Shown piece by piece: positions 17,228-27,000 of a stretch of 64,000 bases of DNA. The stretch covers positions 1-64,000 of the forward strand of contig NZ_BNJJ01000025.1 of NCBI RefSeq assembly GCF_016587435.1, written 5' to 3'. The translations under genes were made by a program, and so were the position numbers. Position 1 is the first letter of the stretch. Every line of letters starts with the position of its first letter. This DNA is from Dictyobacter formicarum. GTDB taxonomy: Bacteria; Chloroflexota; Ktedonobacteria; Ktedonobacterales; Ktedonobacteraceae. Under the pieces are notes generated by a model. The model did not search any database and was not told the DNA's origin. It saw only the letters and a list, made by a program, of their open reading frames with translations.

Positions 17228-18694
17228 TCAGAAGATCGCATTGAGAGAATCTGGTTTCTCGCGAGCAAGTTGTGTATAGACGTTCCATGCCTGGGCCAAT
17301 CGTTGTATGCCTTTTTCCAGAGCGTCAGAAGGCAGCAAAAATGGCAGCCGCAGATACTGGTGGTGTGAATCATCTACAGACATTACCGTTCCCGGCGTCA
17401 CCACCACCGCAAAGCGAAGGGCGATCTGCGCAAATTCACTTGCAGAGCCAAAGGGAAGGCAGACCCACAAAAAGAAGCCGCCAGAAGGCGTGGTCCACAT
17501 CCAGTCAGGAAGGTATTCTTGTAAGAGGGTTGTTACCAGGTTGAGTTGGTCCTGTAATTGTTGATGGCGTATCGCTTTCACCTCATCGACATGTTTGAGC
17601 AACTGCAAAGCGACGGCCTGCGTCAAGCTACCCGTGCCCAGATCGGCAATGACCTTCAGGCGCCCAAGCCGTGTAATCAGCGCTTCTGGCGCACGAATCC
17701 ACCCCACGCGCAAACCTTGCCAGAAGAGCTTGTTCATCGAACTGAGCGTCAGAACCGCCTCTCCAGGAGCATAGCTCGCGAGAGACAGAGGGACATCGCC
17801 AATGATGTTGAGATCAGCAAAGGCATTGTCTTCAATGACCGGGAAAGAGAATTTCTTTGCCAGGGACGCAACAGCGCGGCGGCGCGCTGGCGAAAGAAGC
17901 GTTCCCGTTGGATTATGAAAGGTTGGGGTCAGGTAGAGCAAACGAGGCAAGCCTGTTCCCAATGCCTGTTGAAGGACATCGGCACGCAATCCTTCTTGAT
18001 CCACGGGAATAGGAATAAGCCGTGCTCCCAGCGCACGAAAGGTGTCGAGCGCGCCAAAGAAGGTGGGATTTTCTACCATGACGATATCGCCCCGTTGCAC
18101 ATAGAGCGTAGCGGCCAGTGAGAGTGCCTGTTGAGCGCCAGAGGTCACCAGGATTTGTTCCGCACGTGTTGGCAGTCCAGCGTGCTCAAAATAGTGCGCG
18201 ATTGAGTGGCGGAGTTCTAGAAGGCCCAGCGGGGCATACCCGGGAGTGGTTAAAAGTGACGCGAGCGTTTCCTCTGAGAGGGTGAAAGCTTCCAGAGAAA
18301 GGCCATTCAATGCTCCCGGCACGCCCGTTGAGAGATCGACCAGATCTTGCGGCTCGTTCAGGAGCATTTCAAAAAGCGGACTGCGAGCAAGCGATCCATT
18401 GGAAGTAGAGCGGTAGCCATCGATTTTCTCCGGGGGCAGAGATCGCACCCAGGTGCCACTGCCATGCTGACGTGTGATTAAATCCTCCTGCTGCAATAGA
18501 TCATAGGCGGCGATCACCGTATTTCGACTCACCGCCAGAGCCTCTGCCAGCATCCGTTCCGCTGGCAGACGCGTCCCCGGGGGAATATCTCCTTCGAGAA
18601 TAGCGCGACGCAAGGTCTGAGCAAGAAGACGATAGAGAGGACCAGGAGCGTGTGACCACGCTCCGAGGATTTTTACCAATGTTATCAGATCCAT
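17228..18694 (-). CDS. MocR-type regulator: GntR HTH fused to a PLP aminotransferase-like domain
   Basis: About 488 residues from ATG 18694. N-terminal winged helix: GPLYRLLAQTLRRAILEGDI, LPAERMLAEALAVSRNTVIA, QHGSGTWV. The rest is a fold-type I aminotransferase domain: AGLPTRAEQILVTSGAQQAL, TPTFHNPTGTLLSPARR, and the PLP-lysine in LSSMNKLFWQGLRVGW. MocR proteins use PLP or PLP adducts as effectors to control nearby genes. It is transcribed divergently from the hydrolase at 18853, its likely target. An earlier in-frame ATG at 18772 would run into the intergenic operator region, so 18694 is preferred. Confidence 0.88.
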   Translation of the reverse strand: MDLITLVKILGAWSHAPGPLYRLLAQTLRRAILEGDIPPGTRLPAERMLAEALAVSRNTVIAAYDLLQQEDLITRQHGSGTWVRSLPPEKIDGYRSTSNGSLARSPLFEMLLNEPQDLVDLSTGVPGALNGLSLEAFTLSEETLASLLTTPGYAPLGLLELRHSIAHYFEHAGLPTRAEQILVTSGAQQALSLAATLYVQRGDIVMVENPTFFGALDTFRALGARLIPIPVDQEGLRADVLQQALGTGLPRLLYLTPTFHNPTGTLLSPARRRAVASLAKKFSFPVIEDNAFADLNIIGDVPLSLASYAPGEAVLTLSSMNKLFWQGLRVGWIRAPEALITRLGRLKVIADLGTGSLTQAVALQLLKHVDEVKAIRHQQLQDQLNLVTTLLQEYLPDWMWTTPSGGFFLWVCLPFGSASEFAQIALRFAVVVTPGTVMSVDDSHHQYLRLPFLLPSDALEKGIQRLAQAWNVYTQLAREKPDSLNAIF

Positions 18695-18852
18695 TTCAAA
18701 CCACTTTCTGCCCAAATGGATCTGTACTGTGAGATCCACTGACACTATACTCTGATGAAAGGAAGAGTGCAAGGCAGGAGTGAATAGATTGGACCTGTTC
18801 TACACGCCTTTACTTTGAACATCTAATGAAAACCGAAAGGATCAATAATACT

Positions 18853-19656
18853 ATGAGCTTGAAATCTGTGCGCGGAATCTCTATTGGATACGACGAGTAT
18901 GGGAGCGGTTTTCCGCTTGTTCTTCTACATGGTCATCCATTTAACCGTTCTATGTGGCAGGATCAAAAAGAAACGTTGCAGTCGATCTGCCGGGTAATTA
19001 CCCCTGACCTGCGTGGGTATGGAGAAACGACAATTGTGCCAGGCAAGACAACGATGGAGGAATTCGCAGGTGACCTGGCCGCACTCCTCGATGACCTGGG
19101 GATTGACCGTATCATCCTGGGCGGACTTTCGATGGGCGGTCAGATTGTCTTTGAATTTTATCGCCAGTTCCCCGAACGTGTCCACGCCTTGCTGCTGGCG
19201 GATACCCAACCACAAGTTGATACGGAGGAAGCTCGAGCTGCCCGTTATGTTACAGCCGAACGCATACTCAATGAAGGCATGCAGGATTTTGCCGAAGAAC
19301 TGCTGCCCAAATTGTTGGCCAAAGGAACCATGGCTTCACAACCGGATGTGGTAAGCAGTGTGCGTCACATGATTGTGAAGACAAAGCCCGAAGGAGCAGC
19401 CGCCGCGCTGCGTGGAAGAGCCGAACGTCGTGACTATACACCACTATTGCGCGAGATCGCAGTTCCAACCCTGATTATTGTTGGGAGCGAAGATGAGTTT
19501 ACGCCCATCCAGGACGCTGAATTGATGAACCGAGGCATCGCAGGATCACAGATCGCCATTATCGAAGGAGTCGGGCATATGCCGAACATGGAACGTCCTG
19601 ACGAGTTCAATGCAGTACTCAGGCAGTTTCTCCTTCCCATTGTATCATCACGCTAA
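18853..19656 (+). CDS. Alpha/beta hydrolase
   Basis: 267 residues from ATG 18853 (AAAGGA 12 bases upstream; an ATG at 18826 has no such site). Core motifs: LVLLHGHPFNRSMW (~22-35), DLRGYGET, nucleophile elbow GLSMGG with Ser93, acid in IIVGSEDEFTP (~215) and His in IEGVGHMPNMERP (~243). It resembles 3-oxoadipate enol-lactonase/esterase-like hydrolases but specificity is unknown. Divergent from the MocR regulator with ~160 bp between starts. Confidence 0.87.
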   Translation: MSLKSVRGISIGYDEYGSGFPLVLLHGHPFNRSMWQDQKETLQSICRVITPDLRGYGETTIVPGKTTMEEFAGDLAALLDDLGIDRIILGGLSMGGQIVFEFYRQFPERVHALLLADTQPQVDTEEARAARYVTAERILNEGMQDFAEELLPKLLAKGTMASQPDVVSSVRHMIVKTKPEGAAAALRGRAERRDYTPLLREIAVPTLIIVGSEDEFTPIQDAELMNRGIAGSQIAIIEGVGHMPNMERPDEFNAVLRQFLLPIVSSR

Positions 19657-20061
19657 CCTCTGAGGACAAAGAGAGACCGTGCATCGTTTTTTCGGGCAAG
19701 ACTTGATCTGGTCTGGCATAAGTAGAAAAGATCAGGTAATATAGCAGACCTCCTCCAGAGAGTGCGGGCCGTGCGCTGAAACCTTAAATGAGCACAAACA
19801 ACAGACAACTGTCGGTGCATGTGCCTCCAGAATCTCATCAGAGATTCGATAACAGATTCCTTTTGGAATAGCTGTGTCTTGTGATAAAATAATGAAGATT
19901 TTATCATTAATAGATACAGCTTTCTTTCTCTTTCCAGCAGTAACATGCCTTCCTCAAGCTCTTCCTTAAGGTGGAAAAAAATATTCATCAAAAGGAACCT
20001 GCTTAGCTCAGCTACTTGTACTGTGGATGGTAACCGAGAAATCCAAGCGGTACATGAGGAA
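19657..20061. promoter_or_regulatory. Intergenic with 9-bp inverted repeat
   Basis: No convincing gene. TGATAAAAT at 19882-19890 and its reverse complement at 19898-19906 form a short-spaced inverted repeat that could be an operator or a weak hairpin upstream of the following hypothetical gene. Confidence 0.35.
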
Positions 20062-20748
20062 ATGATGACAACAACACTTGATATTTTTGTTGGCATTCTC
20101 CAAAAACTATTGGATGCCGGGACCATAGTCAGCGTAAACACAACGATGGAGTTGGAAGAATATGCTGAAGAGGACAAAGACGACGCCAATTTCGCCGTAC
20201 TTGAGGCAATTCCGGCAGATATCTCATTTCGTATCTGGGAAAAAATAGAACTGGGAGCAGAACAGCTTGTAGTAGTAGACGGACAGAGCATAGACGACAT
20301 CGATGATGCCCTCTTTGAGCTCTCCCTATCGCCGCTTGAAACCGACATCAAGCGTTTCTGTGCGCTCGTCACCGAACTGGCTGATGCGGGACATATTGTG
20401 CAGGCCAAAGTAGGTGAAGACGAGGTACGTATCCTGGAGCTTGAGCCATTAGGCACAGGAAAATTGAGGGCACTCTATATCTTTATTGAAGATGCGGAGC
20501 GCTCACTGGATGTCGATGAAAATCAAGACATGGACCTCAATGACACCTTCTACCGCGAGAGCGACGAGCTCACGTACTTCTCAGATTTCTATGTCACCTA
20601 CGACGAAGAAGAGGCGCGCTTTCGTCTCTATCCCCCCCACTTTAACGAAGAATTGGAGGACACAGTAGAATTTTATCAGCGCATATTTTTGCCACGCATG
20701 CAGGCGGCCCGGGACTATGGAGAGGTCCCTGGTCTCATTTATCATTGA
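20062..20748 (+). CDS. Acidic hypothetical protein
   Basis: About 228 residues from the ATG-ATG at 20062. Very acidic (many Asp/Glu runs such as EEYAEEDKDDAN and DVDENQDMDLND), no membrane segment or signal. No family recognised. Two segments look weakly repeated: one beginning FVGILQKLLDAGTIVSV and one beginning FCALVTELADAGHIVQAKV, each followed by an acidic stretch, suggesting an internal duplication of a small alpha/beta unit. The longer reading to 19945 adds a basic Ser-rich segment unlike the rest, so the shorter start is preferred, with GAGGA just before it. It converges on the gene at 20850-21446 with a shared terminator between. Confidence 0.55.
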   Translation: MMTTTLDIFVGILQKLLDAGTIVSVNTTMELEEYAEEDKDDANFAVLEAIPADISFRIWEKIELGAEQLVVVDGQSIDDIDDALFELSLSPLETDIKRFCALVTELADAGHIVQAKVGEDEVRILELEPLGTGKLRALYIFIEDAERSLDVDENQDMDLNDTFYRESDELTYFSDFYVTYDEEEARFRLYPPHFNEELEDTVEFYQRIFLPRMQAARDYGEVPGLIYH

Positions 20749-20802
20749 AATATTTAAGTTTCTGGTAGAAGAGTTATTGACCTGAATTCAGCCAATGGAC
20801 GC

Positions 20803-20845
20803 ACAAAGGTCCGGGGAGAAGAGATATGTCTCCCCGGATCTTTGT
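20803..20845. terminator. Bidirectional stem-loop terminator between convergent genes
   Basis: A 17-bp stem: ACAAAGGTCCGGGGAGA (20803-20819) and its near-perfect complement at 20829-20845 with one G-T pair, closing a 9-base loop. A/T-rich flanks on both sides (AAAG in the stem base, TTTGT). It lies between stops at 20748 (+) and 20850 (-), so it can serve both. Confidence 0.8.
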
Positions 20846-20849
20846 AGTA

Positions 20850-21446
20850 TTACCGCTGGAGTTGAAAGCCAGTATATGTATTATGGAAGAGGACGGTAGC
20901 GGTCCCGATATGCAGCTGCATATCGGGGTAATGGGTATGGTATGGATCGACGAACTGGAGTGTAATGGGTATGAGCTCCACGTGAGAACCACTGAGGCGA
21001 GGGCCAATAAAGATACGCGCATGGGCTGCATCATTGCCGGGAAGCTCTATCACCTCAATCTGCCCCTTGATATTGAGCGCGACAAAATGACTTGGCTGGC
21101 CAGTCTGCTCGTGCCCCACAAAGGCATCGGTTTGAAAGGTACGCGGCCGACCATAGTGCAGGTCATCGCTGGCCAGCGAGACCCATCCCCCCAGCCACTG
21201 TGCCAGCAGGATGACAAGTAGAGCAACACTTATACCGATGCCAACAAGCGTCGCCAATGAAGCCGAAGGGAACTGTGAGGCCAGGCGTAAAAGTAGAGAA
21301 GAGCCAGGCAAAGAATGAAACCACGAGCGCTGGCGATTCCCAAGCTGCCGAGAAGCACGAACCCAAGCAGGAATATCCGCCTCGGGATAGGAATAAATTG
21401 GATGATGGCGCAGGACGCTCCGAGGAAGTCCCATGGATGAAGACAT
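20850..21446 (-). CDS. Conserved hypothetical single-pass membrane protein (Ktedonobacteria type)
   Basis: 198 residues. A Pro/basic N-terminal ~65 residues precede one membrane span (LATLVGIGISVALLVILLAQ), followed by an extracellular ~110-residue domain: DDLHYGRPRTFQTDAFVGHE, GQPSHFVALNIKGQIEVIEL, then ARIFIGPRLSG and QFVDPYHTHYPDMQLHIG. I recall similar short proteins as frequent and uncharacterised in Ktedonobacteria. Start ATG 21446 has AAGGAG six bases upstream. Ends in the shared terminator. Confidence 0.7.
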   Translation of the reverse strand: MSSSMGLPRSVLRHHPIYSYPEADIPAWVRASRQLGNRQRSWFHSLPGSSLLLRLASQFPSASLATLVGIGISVALLVILLAQWLGGWVSLASDDLHYGRPRTFQTDAFVGHEQTGQPSHFVALNIKGQIEVIELPGNDAAHARIFIGPRLSGSHVELIPITLQFVDPYHTHYPDMQLHIGTATVLFHNTYTGFQLQR

Positions 21447-21555
21447 ACGCGTGCTCCTTATGCATTAGAAAAAATGAGAGCAGTGAAATGCAAGGTCAAC
21501 TACAACTAACTTCTAAGAAAAGTATAGTCGAGGAGCTCATAATTTGCCTAGCAGG

Positions 21556-21620
21556 TTATCCACAAGTTGCTCACGAATGATGTGGATGACTTGTGGAGAA
21601 CTAGCCAGAGCTGTGGATAA
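21556..21620. promoter_or_regulatory. Cluster of DnaA-box-like sites
   Basis: TTATCCACA at 21556-21564 and its exact reverse complement TGTGGATAA at 21612-21620 are perfect DnaA-box matches. Two one-mismatch copies lie between them (TGTGGATGA 21581-21589 and TGTGGAGAA 21592-21600), and a looser one (TGTGGATGT) near 21745. Four sites in 65 bp in a gene-free gap is far more than chance. No dnaA or rep gene is near, so a titration site, secondary origin or regulatory target are all possible. The remainder of 21447-21823 has no gene. Confidence 0.6.
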
Positions 21621-21823
21621 GATGAAGTTAATTGAAAACAAGTCTGGAAACGAGCTGCTTGCACTGCTCTTTTTTGGTGTTTAGAGGAGGGTGGATGTAC
21701 TTTGGGGGCCGGGTGTGTTAAAATTTAAGGTGCGAGTGGTATTTGTGGATGTAAGAAGAAATTGTTGGCAGTAGTATGCAATAATATAGCGTTAAAGATT
21801 GTAGCGTGAAGGAGAGACTGGCG

Positions 21824-24800
21824 ATGGATGACTATCAGCAGTTAAAGGGCAATTACCTGAACGCGATTATAAATACCTTCACGCAGGGGCTGCGCGCGCT
21901 ACCGACAGACGCGGTGACGCGGGTCAAGAATTTTCTGGTGGAGTATCTGGGGAAGCCAGAGCAGCCGGTTCCGTTTGGGGGACGAGAGCGCGATTTCAGG
22001 CAACTGGACGACTGGCTTGAAGATGCTCTGGAGCCTCCCTATTTATTGTTGGCAGCACCGGCGGGCCGGGGAAAATCGGCGTTACTTTTGCGCTGGTGTC
22101 AGCAGCTATTCAAGCGGCGTGACCTGGCGATCGTCTATTTTCCTGTTAGCATTCGCTTTCGCACCAACCTGGCGGGTGTTACCTTTCCGGCGCTGGCGAC
22201 GCTGCTAGCTACTTTGCACGGAGAGCAAATCCCTAAAGACCCTAACCTATCAGAAGAATTCTGGCGCAGCTTGCTCAGCGACTATATAATGCGCCCGCTG
22301 CCTGATGGGCGCAGGCTCCTGCTGGTGCTGGATGGTGTGGACGAAGCGGCAGACTGGACTGCTGGCCCTGAGCTTTTCCCCGATAATCCCCCGCCAGGTT
22401 TACGCATCGTCTTATCGGCGCGCTTACTGGCCAATGACCAGGGAGCGAGCAACTGGTTACAGCGCCTGGGCTGGACTCGGGCAGGACTGGCCCGAACACT
22501 GGAACTCCTACCGCTGGATCGTCCGGGGATTGCCAGTGTTTTGCAGCAGATGGGCTTTCCCCTGGACCTCCTGAGCGCACGCTTCGACATCATCACCGAG
22601 CTCTACCGGCTAAGCGAAGGCGACCCACTGCTAATCCGACTGTATGTGGACGATCTGTGGAAGCGCGGCGACGCCGTCATGCATTTTACGCTAGAAGATC
22701 TGCGTGCTATTCATCCCGGCCTGGAAGGCTACTTTGAACGCTGGTGGAAGGAGCAACGCCAGTTGTGGAGTCAGGATGCTCCACAACGAGAAGCGGCGGT
22801 CCAACTCGTTTTAAACCTGTTGGCCTGTGCACTGGGACCGCTGAGCAAACAAGATATTATGAGCCTGGTGATAGAAGATGCGCCATTCAGCGATAGCGAG
22901 TTGGAGCAACACCTCTCTCCCCTGGCGCGTTTTGTAACTGGCGATGGCATCCATCAGGGGTACGTCTTCAGCCATCCACGGCTGGGCAACTATTTTTACG
23001 AGGAACGGCTTAGCGATGTAGAGAAGCAAGAAATTGAACAGCGCTTCCTGAACTGGGGGGCGCAAACACTGACGGCCCTCAACGAAGTGCGCCTCATGCC
23101 AGAGCAAGCCTCGGCCTACATTGTACAATACTATGGTGCGCACCTGGAACGCACACAAGCCAACGCTGCCACACTCCTCACGCTTGTCAGCAACGGCTGG
23201 CGGCGCGCCTGGGAAAAACTGGATCGGGCCCAGGCTGGTTTCCTGGGAGATATAGATCGTGCCTGGCAAGCAATTAAGCAGGTAGATCTTGAAGCAACCA
23301 AAGCCGGAGAGCGCGCCCCCTACGTAGGGGAAGAAATACAGTGTCTTTTGTGCCAGGTAAGCGTCAATAGCATGACGAGCAGCATCTCAGCCAGACTTAT
23401 GTTAGAGGCAGTAAAGACGGGCACCTGGACTCCTGCGCAAGGACTAGCCTGTCTCCGCCTGATTCCAGACCTGGCTACACGAGCGTCAGAACTGGTCGCA
23501 CTCGCCCCTTATGTACAGGAGCCAGTAAGGACAGACATCCTGCACGAAGCCCTCGACACCACCTTAAGCATTAAAGACGAATATACACGCTTCGACACCA
23601 TGATCACAATGGCTCCTGGTCTATCGGAAGACCTCCTCTTCCAGATCCTGGACACCACACTCGCCATCGAAGACGAAGCGGACCGCGCTGGAATCCTGGC
23701 TGAACTAGCTCCCAGCCTGGCACCCTATCCAGTACTACTAGATAAGGCTATCACTCTAGCAAAAGAGATCGAAGACGAAGAATACCAGGCGCTAGCCTAC
23801 GAAGGACTAGCAGCACATGGTAATGCAAAGCAGCAACAGAGAATCTTAGAACTGGCCCAGGAGATCAGAGAAGAGAGATATAAGGTTCCCGTGCTGATCG
23901 CGCTGATCCCACACATGCCTGAAAACAGTTTACCCACCATCCTCGAGCAAGCCAATAACGTACTGGATGGCCTCTCACGCATGCGGCTACTGACCGAACT
24001 AATCATATATCTACCCGAGCAATGGAGAGCGGAGGCGCTAGCCGCGACCTGGGAGTTGGAGCAGAGCATTGACGATCACGACTACCGCATTGAAGTGCTG
24101 GTCAAGCTCGCTCCCTACTTAGCAAGTAGCCAGATCAAGTTTGCCCTGCACGAGGCACGAACGCTCTGGGACGAAAGAGCAAAAGGCCAGTTATTAATGG
24201 CCCTCGTGCCTTACATAGCAGATGAACTGCTGTCTGAATTTTTGCAGACCATACTGGCAATGAAAAGCGACGAAGAATGCAGCGCCGTCTTATTGCCGCT
24301 ACTCCCACGCCTGGAAGAAGAACAGCTGGCGCAGGTACTCGAGCGTGCACAAAGCATATGGGACGAAGGATGCCGGGCCAGCTTGCTGGCCGCAACGGGT
24401 CCCTACCTGCCCGAAAAACTGCTGCCGCGATTGTTTGAAATACTGCACACCTTAGGCGATCCAGGTTACTGCGTCTGGCTGCTCGCAGAACTAGAAGGTC
24501 CATTACAGGGAAAACTAGCGGACAAGCAATACAATATCAGTGCGGTTTTCCAGGCCATGACAGGCCGAGAAGAACGGTTACAGACACTGCTAGCCATCGC
24601 ACCACGTTTATCTGATGAAGCTCTGGAAAGACTGTTCAATTTTATGCTGCCAGAAATCTTTGACTTTACCTGGCAGGTACACAGCGAAGAGCGCAGCGCC
24701 AACATCCTGACCAAACTAGGACGACGGCTACCCAGAGAGCGCTTAGACAGAGCCCTGGAAACGGTACAGAGCTTTTTCAACGAATCTTATCAGGCGCAAG

Positions 24801-26881
24801 TGCTGACAGAGCTTGCCCCACGCCTGTATGGCAGCCTGCTTACCAAAGCACTGGACATCGTCAGAGGAATGAAAGAGAGAGACAAACGCGCCCAGGTCCT
24901 GGAAGTGCTGGTCTCTACACTGCCAGAAGAGCGCAAAGGCGAGCGAGTACAAGAAATCCTACAGGTGCTTCAACTCATCAAAGACGAAAACGAACGCACC
25001 AGGCTTATTGTTGCCTGCCTATCTTTGCAAACAACAACGCTGCCACCCGAGCAGGAAGAGATAATTCTGAACTCCATACAGACATTAACAGAGACGCGCA
25101 ATCAGGGAAGGGGATTGCAGATATTGGCCGCCCACCTGCGTCCCGAGGCATTTAAGCGCGTATTGAGCATCGTCGAAAACCTGAGAACGGGCGAAGAGCA
25201 GGCGCAAGCCCTGGAAGCACTGGCTCCATACGTGCCAGAAAACGTATTCGCCATCTTTTCGCGCCAGATATTCGCCCTCCAATATTCGCGTTGGCGCACC
25301 ACGATCCTGGCGAAAGCGGCGCCCCACCTGGAAGAAAAAACGATCGACAGCCTGATGGAGATGGCATTTCTCGTCCCAAATCAAGAGTGGCGAGAAGAGA
25401 TCTTAGAAGTGCTGGCTCCATACATACCGGAAGCATACTTCAGGCCAGTGTGGGAAAGCGCACTATCCCTGAACAATAGAGGACGGCAATTCACGATCCT
25501 CAAGGCGCTGGCGCCGCGCATACCCGACAATTTCTTTCCTGTCGTATGGGATGCAATCAGCGTCGACGGAGAAAAGAGCGAGCAATGGTGGATCTTAAAA
25601 GCGCTGGCCCCGCATCTAACAGAAACGATTTTCATGCAGACATGGGAAGCAGCACTGAACATTGAAAATGCCTCAATGCGTGCACAAGCGCTGTATATCC
25701 TTGCCCCATATCTACCAACGCAGCAGATAGCGCAAGTATGGCACATAGTATCAAGCTCAACCAGTCCGCGTCACTACTGGGGATTGCTGGAGAGACTAGC
25801 GCCGCGCGTGCCAGAAGAACACATGGCGCGCTTTTTCGATCTCGTACAGGGCATCACCCAGGAAGACCTGCGCATCCAGGTCCTGAGTTCACTGATCCCT
25901 CGTTTGCCAGCAGCGCTATGGCTACAACTGTGGGAAATGCTACCAGGATTACGGACCGAGCAATCAGTAGCCAGGCTTGTTGTAACCATGTTGCCCCGCG
26001 TCTCGGCCGACACACTATCCTTTGTCTGGGACATATTACGAGAGATAGACAACAGCGAACAATGGATATTTGCCGCTAAAGCATTCCTACCATATGCGAC
26101 GCCGGAACAGATCGCCGACATCCTCAAGAGAGTGCTGACCTTGCCATATGGTGACCAGCAAGTCAACATACTAGAGTCCCTGGCGTCCTACCTGACAGAA
26201 ACGCAGAACATGGATACCATAAAGGTCCTGTTAGCGCTACAAGAGCAGGAAAAAGGCATTGCCCCAGAGGGGCTCGTGTTAGTGCTACAAGAGCAGGAAA
26301 AAGGCCTCGCCACATGGGGGCGCGTGTCCTGGAACAGCAGATGGCGAGTGAGGTTACTCGCAATACTCATGGCTCATCTACCTCGGCAAAGCGTGTCGGA
26401 ACTGATACCAATCCTCTTCGCGATGCTGCAGAACCTCAAGGCTGAAGAAGATCGAGTATGGGTACTGAAGAAACTGGCTGTAGCCCTGCCTGAAGAGAGC
26501 CTGGAAGACGTATTGGAAATGATCTGGGCAATGACCAGCCGTTACCACCGGGAGCAAGCCCTGAAAGACCTGCAGCGCTCCACCTCTGCAACTGGCCGGG
26601 CAAAAATCCTGGAAGCAGCCCTGGCACAGATGCGAAAGACAGAAGACGTTTACGTTGCTATACAGGTTCTGCAAGAAGCATGTAATGGATGGGGGCAGAC
26701 CGAGCGCATACTACTCTCTCTCATCTTAAACGAAGCCCTGCATCTGCTGGCACGCCAGACGAGGAGAGAAGCATTACCTCGCCTAATTATGCTGTTGCCA
26801 GCTATTGCAGCAGCAGGCAACGAGCGAGCGCTAATGGAAGTAGGAAAAGCAACTTTGGAGATTGGTTCCTGGTGGCCTTGA
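21824..26881 (+). CDS. STAND-type NTPase with a very long helical-repeat array
   Basis: 1685 residues from ATG 21824 (AAGGAG nine bases upstream; a GTG at 21806 is less likely). Residues ~50-350 are an NTPase: VPFGGRERDFRQLDDWL, Walker A APAGRGKSALLLR with Lys84, Walker B RRLLLVLDGVDEA (~163-175), sensor-like GLRIVLSARLL, then a winged-helix-like region to ~450. From ~540 to the end are about 30 helical repeats of ~36 residues with a consensus like ILxxLAPYLPExxLxxxLexaxxIxDExxRaxxL. STAND proteins are switches whose repeat array senses a ligand or protein; no separate effector (nuclease, TIR, protease) is visible at either end, although the first ~45 residues are short and uncharacterised. 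Role could be signalling or phage sensing; unknown. The downstream P-type ATPase begins 119 bp after the stop on the same strand. Confidence 0.8.
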   Translation: MDDYQQLKGNYLNAIINTFTQGLRALPTDAVTRVKNFLVEYLGKPEQPVPFGGRERDFRQLDDWLEDALEPPYLLLAAPAGRGKSALLLRWCQQLFKRRDLAIVYFPVSIRFRTNLAGVTFPALATLLATLHGEQIPKDPNLSEEFWRSLLSDYIMRPLPDGRRLLLVLDGVDEAADWTAGPELFPDNPPPGLRIVLSARLLANDQGASNWLQRLGWTRAGLARTLELLPLDRPGIASVLQQMGFPLDLLSARFDIITELYRLSEGDPLLIRLYVDDLWKRGDAVMHFTLEDLRAIHPGLEGYFERWWKEQRQLWSQDAPQREAAVQLVLNLLACALGPLSKQDIMSLVIEDAPFSDSELEQHLSPLARFVTGDGIHQGYVFSHPRLGNYFYEERLSDVEKQEIEQRFLNWGAQTLTALNEVRLMPEQASAYIVQYYGAHLERTQANAATLLTLVSNGWRRAWEKLDRAQAGFLGDIDRAWQAIKQVDLEATKAGERAPYVGEEIQCLLCQVSVNSMTSSISARLMLEAVKTGTWTPAQGLACLRLIPDLATRASELVALAPYVQEPVRTDILHEALDTTLSIKDEYTRFDTMITMAPGLSEDLLFQILDTTLAIEDEADRAGILAELAPSLAPYPVLLDKAITLAKEIEDEEYQALAYEGLAAHGNAKQQQRILELAQEIREERYKVPVLIALIPHMPENSLPTILEQANNVLDGLSRMRLLTELIIYLPEQWRAEALAATWELEQSIDDHDYRIEVLVKLAPYLASSQIKFALHEARTLWDERAKGQLLMALVPYIADELLSEFLQTILAMKSDEECSAVLLPLLPRLEEEQLAQVLERAQSIWDEGCRASLLAATGPYLPEKLLPRLFEILHTLGDPGYCVWLLAELEGPLQGKLADKQYNISAVFQAMTGREERLQTLLAIAPRLSDEALERLFNFMLPEIFDFTWQVHSEERSANILTKLGRRLPRERLDRALETVQSFFNESYQAQVLTELAPRLYGSLLTKALDIVRGMKERDKRAQVLEVLVSTLPEERKGERVQEILQVLQLIKDENERTRLIVACLSLQTTTLPPEQEEIILNSIQTLTETRNQGRGLQILAAHLRPEAFKRVLSIVENLRTGEEQAQALEALAPYVPENVFAIFSRQIFALQYSRWRTTILAKAAPHLEEKTIDSLMEMAFLVPNQEWREEILEVLAPYIPEAYFRPVWESALSLNNRGRQFTILKALAPRIPDNFFPVVWDAISVDGEKSEQWWILKALAPHLTETIFMQTWEAALNIENASMRAQALYILAPYLPTQQIAQVWHIVSSSTSPRHYWGLLERLAPRVPEEHMARFFDLVQGITQEDLRIQVLSSLIPRLPAALWLQLWEMLPGLRTEQSVARLVVTMLPRVSADTLSFVWDILREIDNSEQWIFAAKAFLPYATPEQIADILKRVLTLPYGDQQVNILESLASYLTETQNMDTIKVLLALQEQEKGIAPEGLVLVLQEQEKGLATWGRVSWNSRWRVRLLAILMAHLPRQSVSELIPILFAMLQNLKAEEDRVWVLKKLAVALPEESLEDVLEMIWAMTSRYHREQALKDLQRSTSATGRAKILEAALAQMRKTEDVYVAIQVLQEACNGWGQTERILLSLILNEALHLLARQTRREALPRLIMLLPAIAAAGNERALMEVGKATLEIGSWWP

Positions 26882-27000
26882 GTGTAGGGGTCATTACCTC
26901 AGGAATCAAGCAGGCTTGCAATCATAGGCTTGAGAATTTAAGTTTTCTGGTAAAATAAGAAAGATAAAAAAATGCCAGCCGATAGGAAAAAGCCAGTCAG

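Noticed and set aside
19653..20456. 267-residue minus-strand reading
   Set aside because: It is the Ser-rich antisense shadow of the acidic gene at 20062 and lacks a start signal.
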